64,000 nucleotides of DNA, from contig OZ246012.1 in assembly GCA_965230615.1 (NCBI GenBank), positions 4,154,001 through 4,218,000 of the forward strand, in the 5' to 3' direction. The translations under genes and the position numbers were made by a program. This DNA is from G965230615 sp965230615 (GTDB taxonomy: Bacteria > Pseudomonadota > Gammaproteobacteria > HTCC5015). Positions 62,830 through 64,000 of this stretch are shown piece after piece; positions within the stretch are counted from its first letter, which is position 1, and the number at the start of each line of letters is the position of its first letter. Below the pieces are notes generated by a model. The model made no database searches. It saw only the letters and a list, made by a program, of their open reading frames with translations, and had not been told where the DNA came from.

Positions 62830-64000
62830 TCATATTGAGCATTTTTTTTGTGATCAAAATACAAAGCAATAGCGATTAAACCAAATTCAAGTGGTCTTAA
62901 CCATACAGGGTGGTCATAAGCGCCTAGATCGCTTTCAAGCAAATTAATACCGGTAATATAGGCTAATAGCAAGCTACAGGCTGCGGTCCAAGCCCAGCGT
63001 GATGGAAATATGCTGGCAAAAGGGAGCACCCATAAAAAATACCAGGGGTTAGCCACAGGACTGGCAATTAACAGCAAGCCAAATAACCAGTCACCACGGG
63101 GAGTAAGATGCTGCTTGTAAGCATAACTGTTTTTTAAATCATGCAGCCAGTACCAGGTATAAAAAGCCAGAAAGGCAGCTAAACCGATTAGCTTTGCATG
63201 CGTGGCATGTAAAAAACTATTGAGTAGTGCAAATAAACTAGAGTTAAATTCCCAGTGCTGGGTAAATGTGAATAGCGTGCTAAATTCGTTATGGCCTTTG
63301 GCGATAAATGGGGCGTAGATGAGTAGTAATGCCATAGCTGCGCTGAGCAAGCCCTTGTGCATTGCAGGGCGCAGTAATATTGGAATAAGTAATAAAGCAA
63401 AAGGTTTGCAGCTAATGGCTAAGGCCAATGTGATTCCACATAGCCAAGCTTGTTTTTTTTCGCCGTAATAGATAGCAAGTAATAAAAACAGAATGCCGAT
63501 AATATCAGCATGTGCTGAAAAGGCCACCTCTTTAATGAGTAAAGGGCACCAAGCATATAATAGCAGGTATTGTATTTTTATCCGGCGCATTAACAGCCCT
63601 ATAATAAGCAGATCGGCAAGTAGAAATAGACCTTTTAATGCTAATAAAGAAGCTGGTTGAATATTGTATGCCAGCAAAAAAGTATATTGCAGCCCTGGTG
63701 CGTAAATGGTTGTTATTTCGGGGTAGTTAATGCCATCGAGAACCTGATGCCACTGCTCTGCTAAATGGCTTGCGTCAAAATAGACCGCCGGTGGCACGCC
63801 ATATGGGCTGCCTGTTTCAGAAAAAATATAGGCATCCCATAAGTATCGGTTGAAATCGTCTTCCAGTATTGCAGGTGAAAATAAACCAATAAGTCGGAAA
63901 GCAATAGCCCAAAACAAGATAATGCCGATAAGTATTTTTGTGTTATAGAGCGTGCTGTGTTTGCTAAGCTGTTGGGTGCAATAAAAAGCGGCTAATGTCA
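62814..64000 (-). CDS. GT-C-like membrane glycosyltransferase, 5' end beyond the window
   Basis: The frame is open to the right edge of the window (the residues before LFWAIAFRL read KILIGII and continue), so the start is outside. The visible 395 or so residues have about ten TM segments and a first luminal loop ILEDDFNRYLWDAYIF with an acidic pair, the hallmark of GT-C (GT87/mannosyltransferase-like) enzymes using polyprenyl-phosphate sugars. It probably decorates a surface glycan or lipid. The acceptor and sugar are unknown. Confidence 0.68.
   Translation of the reverse strand, partial: TLAAFYCTQQLSKHSTLYNTKILIGIILFWAIAFRLIGLFSPAILEDDFNRYLWDAYIFSETGSPYGVPPAVYFDASHLAEQWHQVLDGINYPEITTIYAPGLQYTFLLAYNIQPASLLALKGLFLLADLLIIGLLMRRIKIQYLLLYAWCPLLIKEVAFSAHADIIGILFLLLAIYYGEKKQAWLCGITLALAISCKPFALLLIPILLRPAMHKGLLSAAMALLLIYAPFIAKGHNEFSTLFTFTQHWEFNSSLFALLNSFLHATHAKLIGLAAFLAFYTWYWLHDLKNSYAYKQHLTPRGDWLFGLLLIASPVANPWYFLWVLPFASIFPSRWAWTAACSLLLAYITGINLLESDLGAYDHPVWLRPLEFGLIAIALYFDHKKNAQYDQSTL

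Noticed and set aside
1..64000. tRNA, rRNA or riboswitch genes
   Set aside because: I looked for tRNA T-loop words and known riboswitch cores in the longer gaps and saw none; a covariance-model search would be needed to exclude weak ones.

Overview
This 64-kb stretch is chromosomal DNA of a free-living, probably marine, gammaproteobacterium. The evidence is gene order: a core block carries yrbG-lptC-lptA-lptB-rpoN-hpf-ptsN-hprK-rapZ-EIIA(Man)-ptsO-mgtE on the minus strand and mlaF-E-D-C-B-murA-hisG-(aroG)-hisD-hisC on the plus strand. The hprK/EIIA-Man/ptsO/mgtE tail, the TonB- and SLAM-type outer-membrane systems and the large FG-GAP surface proteins recall Cellvibrionales-like marine lineages, but that placement is inference. 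No rRNA, tRNA, CRISPR array, prophage or intact insertion sequence was seen.

Layout. (1) 1-13.9 kb, accessory: the tail of an FG-GAP/UnbV protein, an agmatine-deiminase-like protein, a C-terminally anchored surface protein, a decayed Y1 (RAYT-like) transposase, a secreted DNRLRE protein, a three-gene signalling module (membrane CheA-like kinase, CheY, CheX), and a 1244-residue FG-GAP/VWA/thrombospondin-3 surface protein. (2) 14.1-20.4 kb, a minus-strand iron locus behind two Fur boxes arranged as an inverted repeat: DUF4856 lipoprotein, then an internal terminator, imelysin lipoprotein, FecA-like TonB receptor and a sterol-desaturase-type di-iron membrane enzyme. (3) 20.5-24.4 kb, a zinc locus: DUF3299 protein divergent from ZrgA (with a His-Asp-Asp repeat), an ABC ATPase and an FtsX-like permease, followed by a cupin. 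(4) 24.7-28.5 kb, a SLAM-like (type XI) outer-membrane protein paired with a FecR-domain protein carrying two tandem TbpB-like barrel modules. (5) 28.8-37.6 kb, mixed genes: a membrane protein, metR next to a strongly eroded metE that still has its MetR boxes, TerB-like, PilZ, fructokinase, a small outer-membrane barrel, tag, a WYL regulator, VOC and SRPBCC proteins. (6) 37.6-57.2 kb, the conserved core: Mg2+ transport, nitrogen PTS with HPr kinase, sigma-54, LPS transport, phospholipid retrograde transport, MurA, and histidine and aromatic biosynthesis. (7) 57.7-64 kb: a receiver-GGDEF-EAL phosphodiesterase, an outer-membrane barrel, a sensor kinase, a small Cys-rich periplasmic protein, and a GT-C-like membrane glycosyltransferase running off the right edge.

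How the parts fit. The core block builds and maintains the outer membrane (Lpt exports LPS, Mla retrieves phospholipid, MurA starts peptidoglycan) beside a PTS-Ntr regulatory chain in which HprK can act on a Ser46-containing NPr. The accessory half is dominated by metal acquisition and surface display. The most unusual items are the FecR/TbpB-like cargo next to its SLAM-like partner, the Fur-controlled DUF4856/imelysin/TonB/desaturase locus, the CheW-less membrane CheA module, the metE pseudogene with intact operator, the non-canonical start of mlaF, and a CxxCY cytochrome-like protein. All calls come from reading the sequence by eye; no similarity searches were run.
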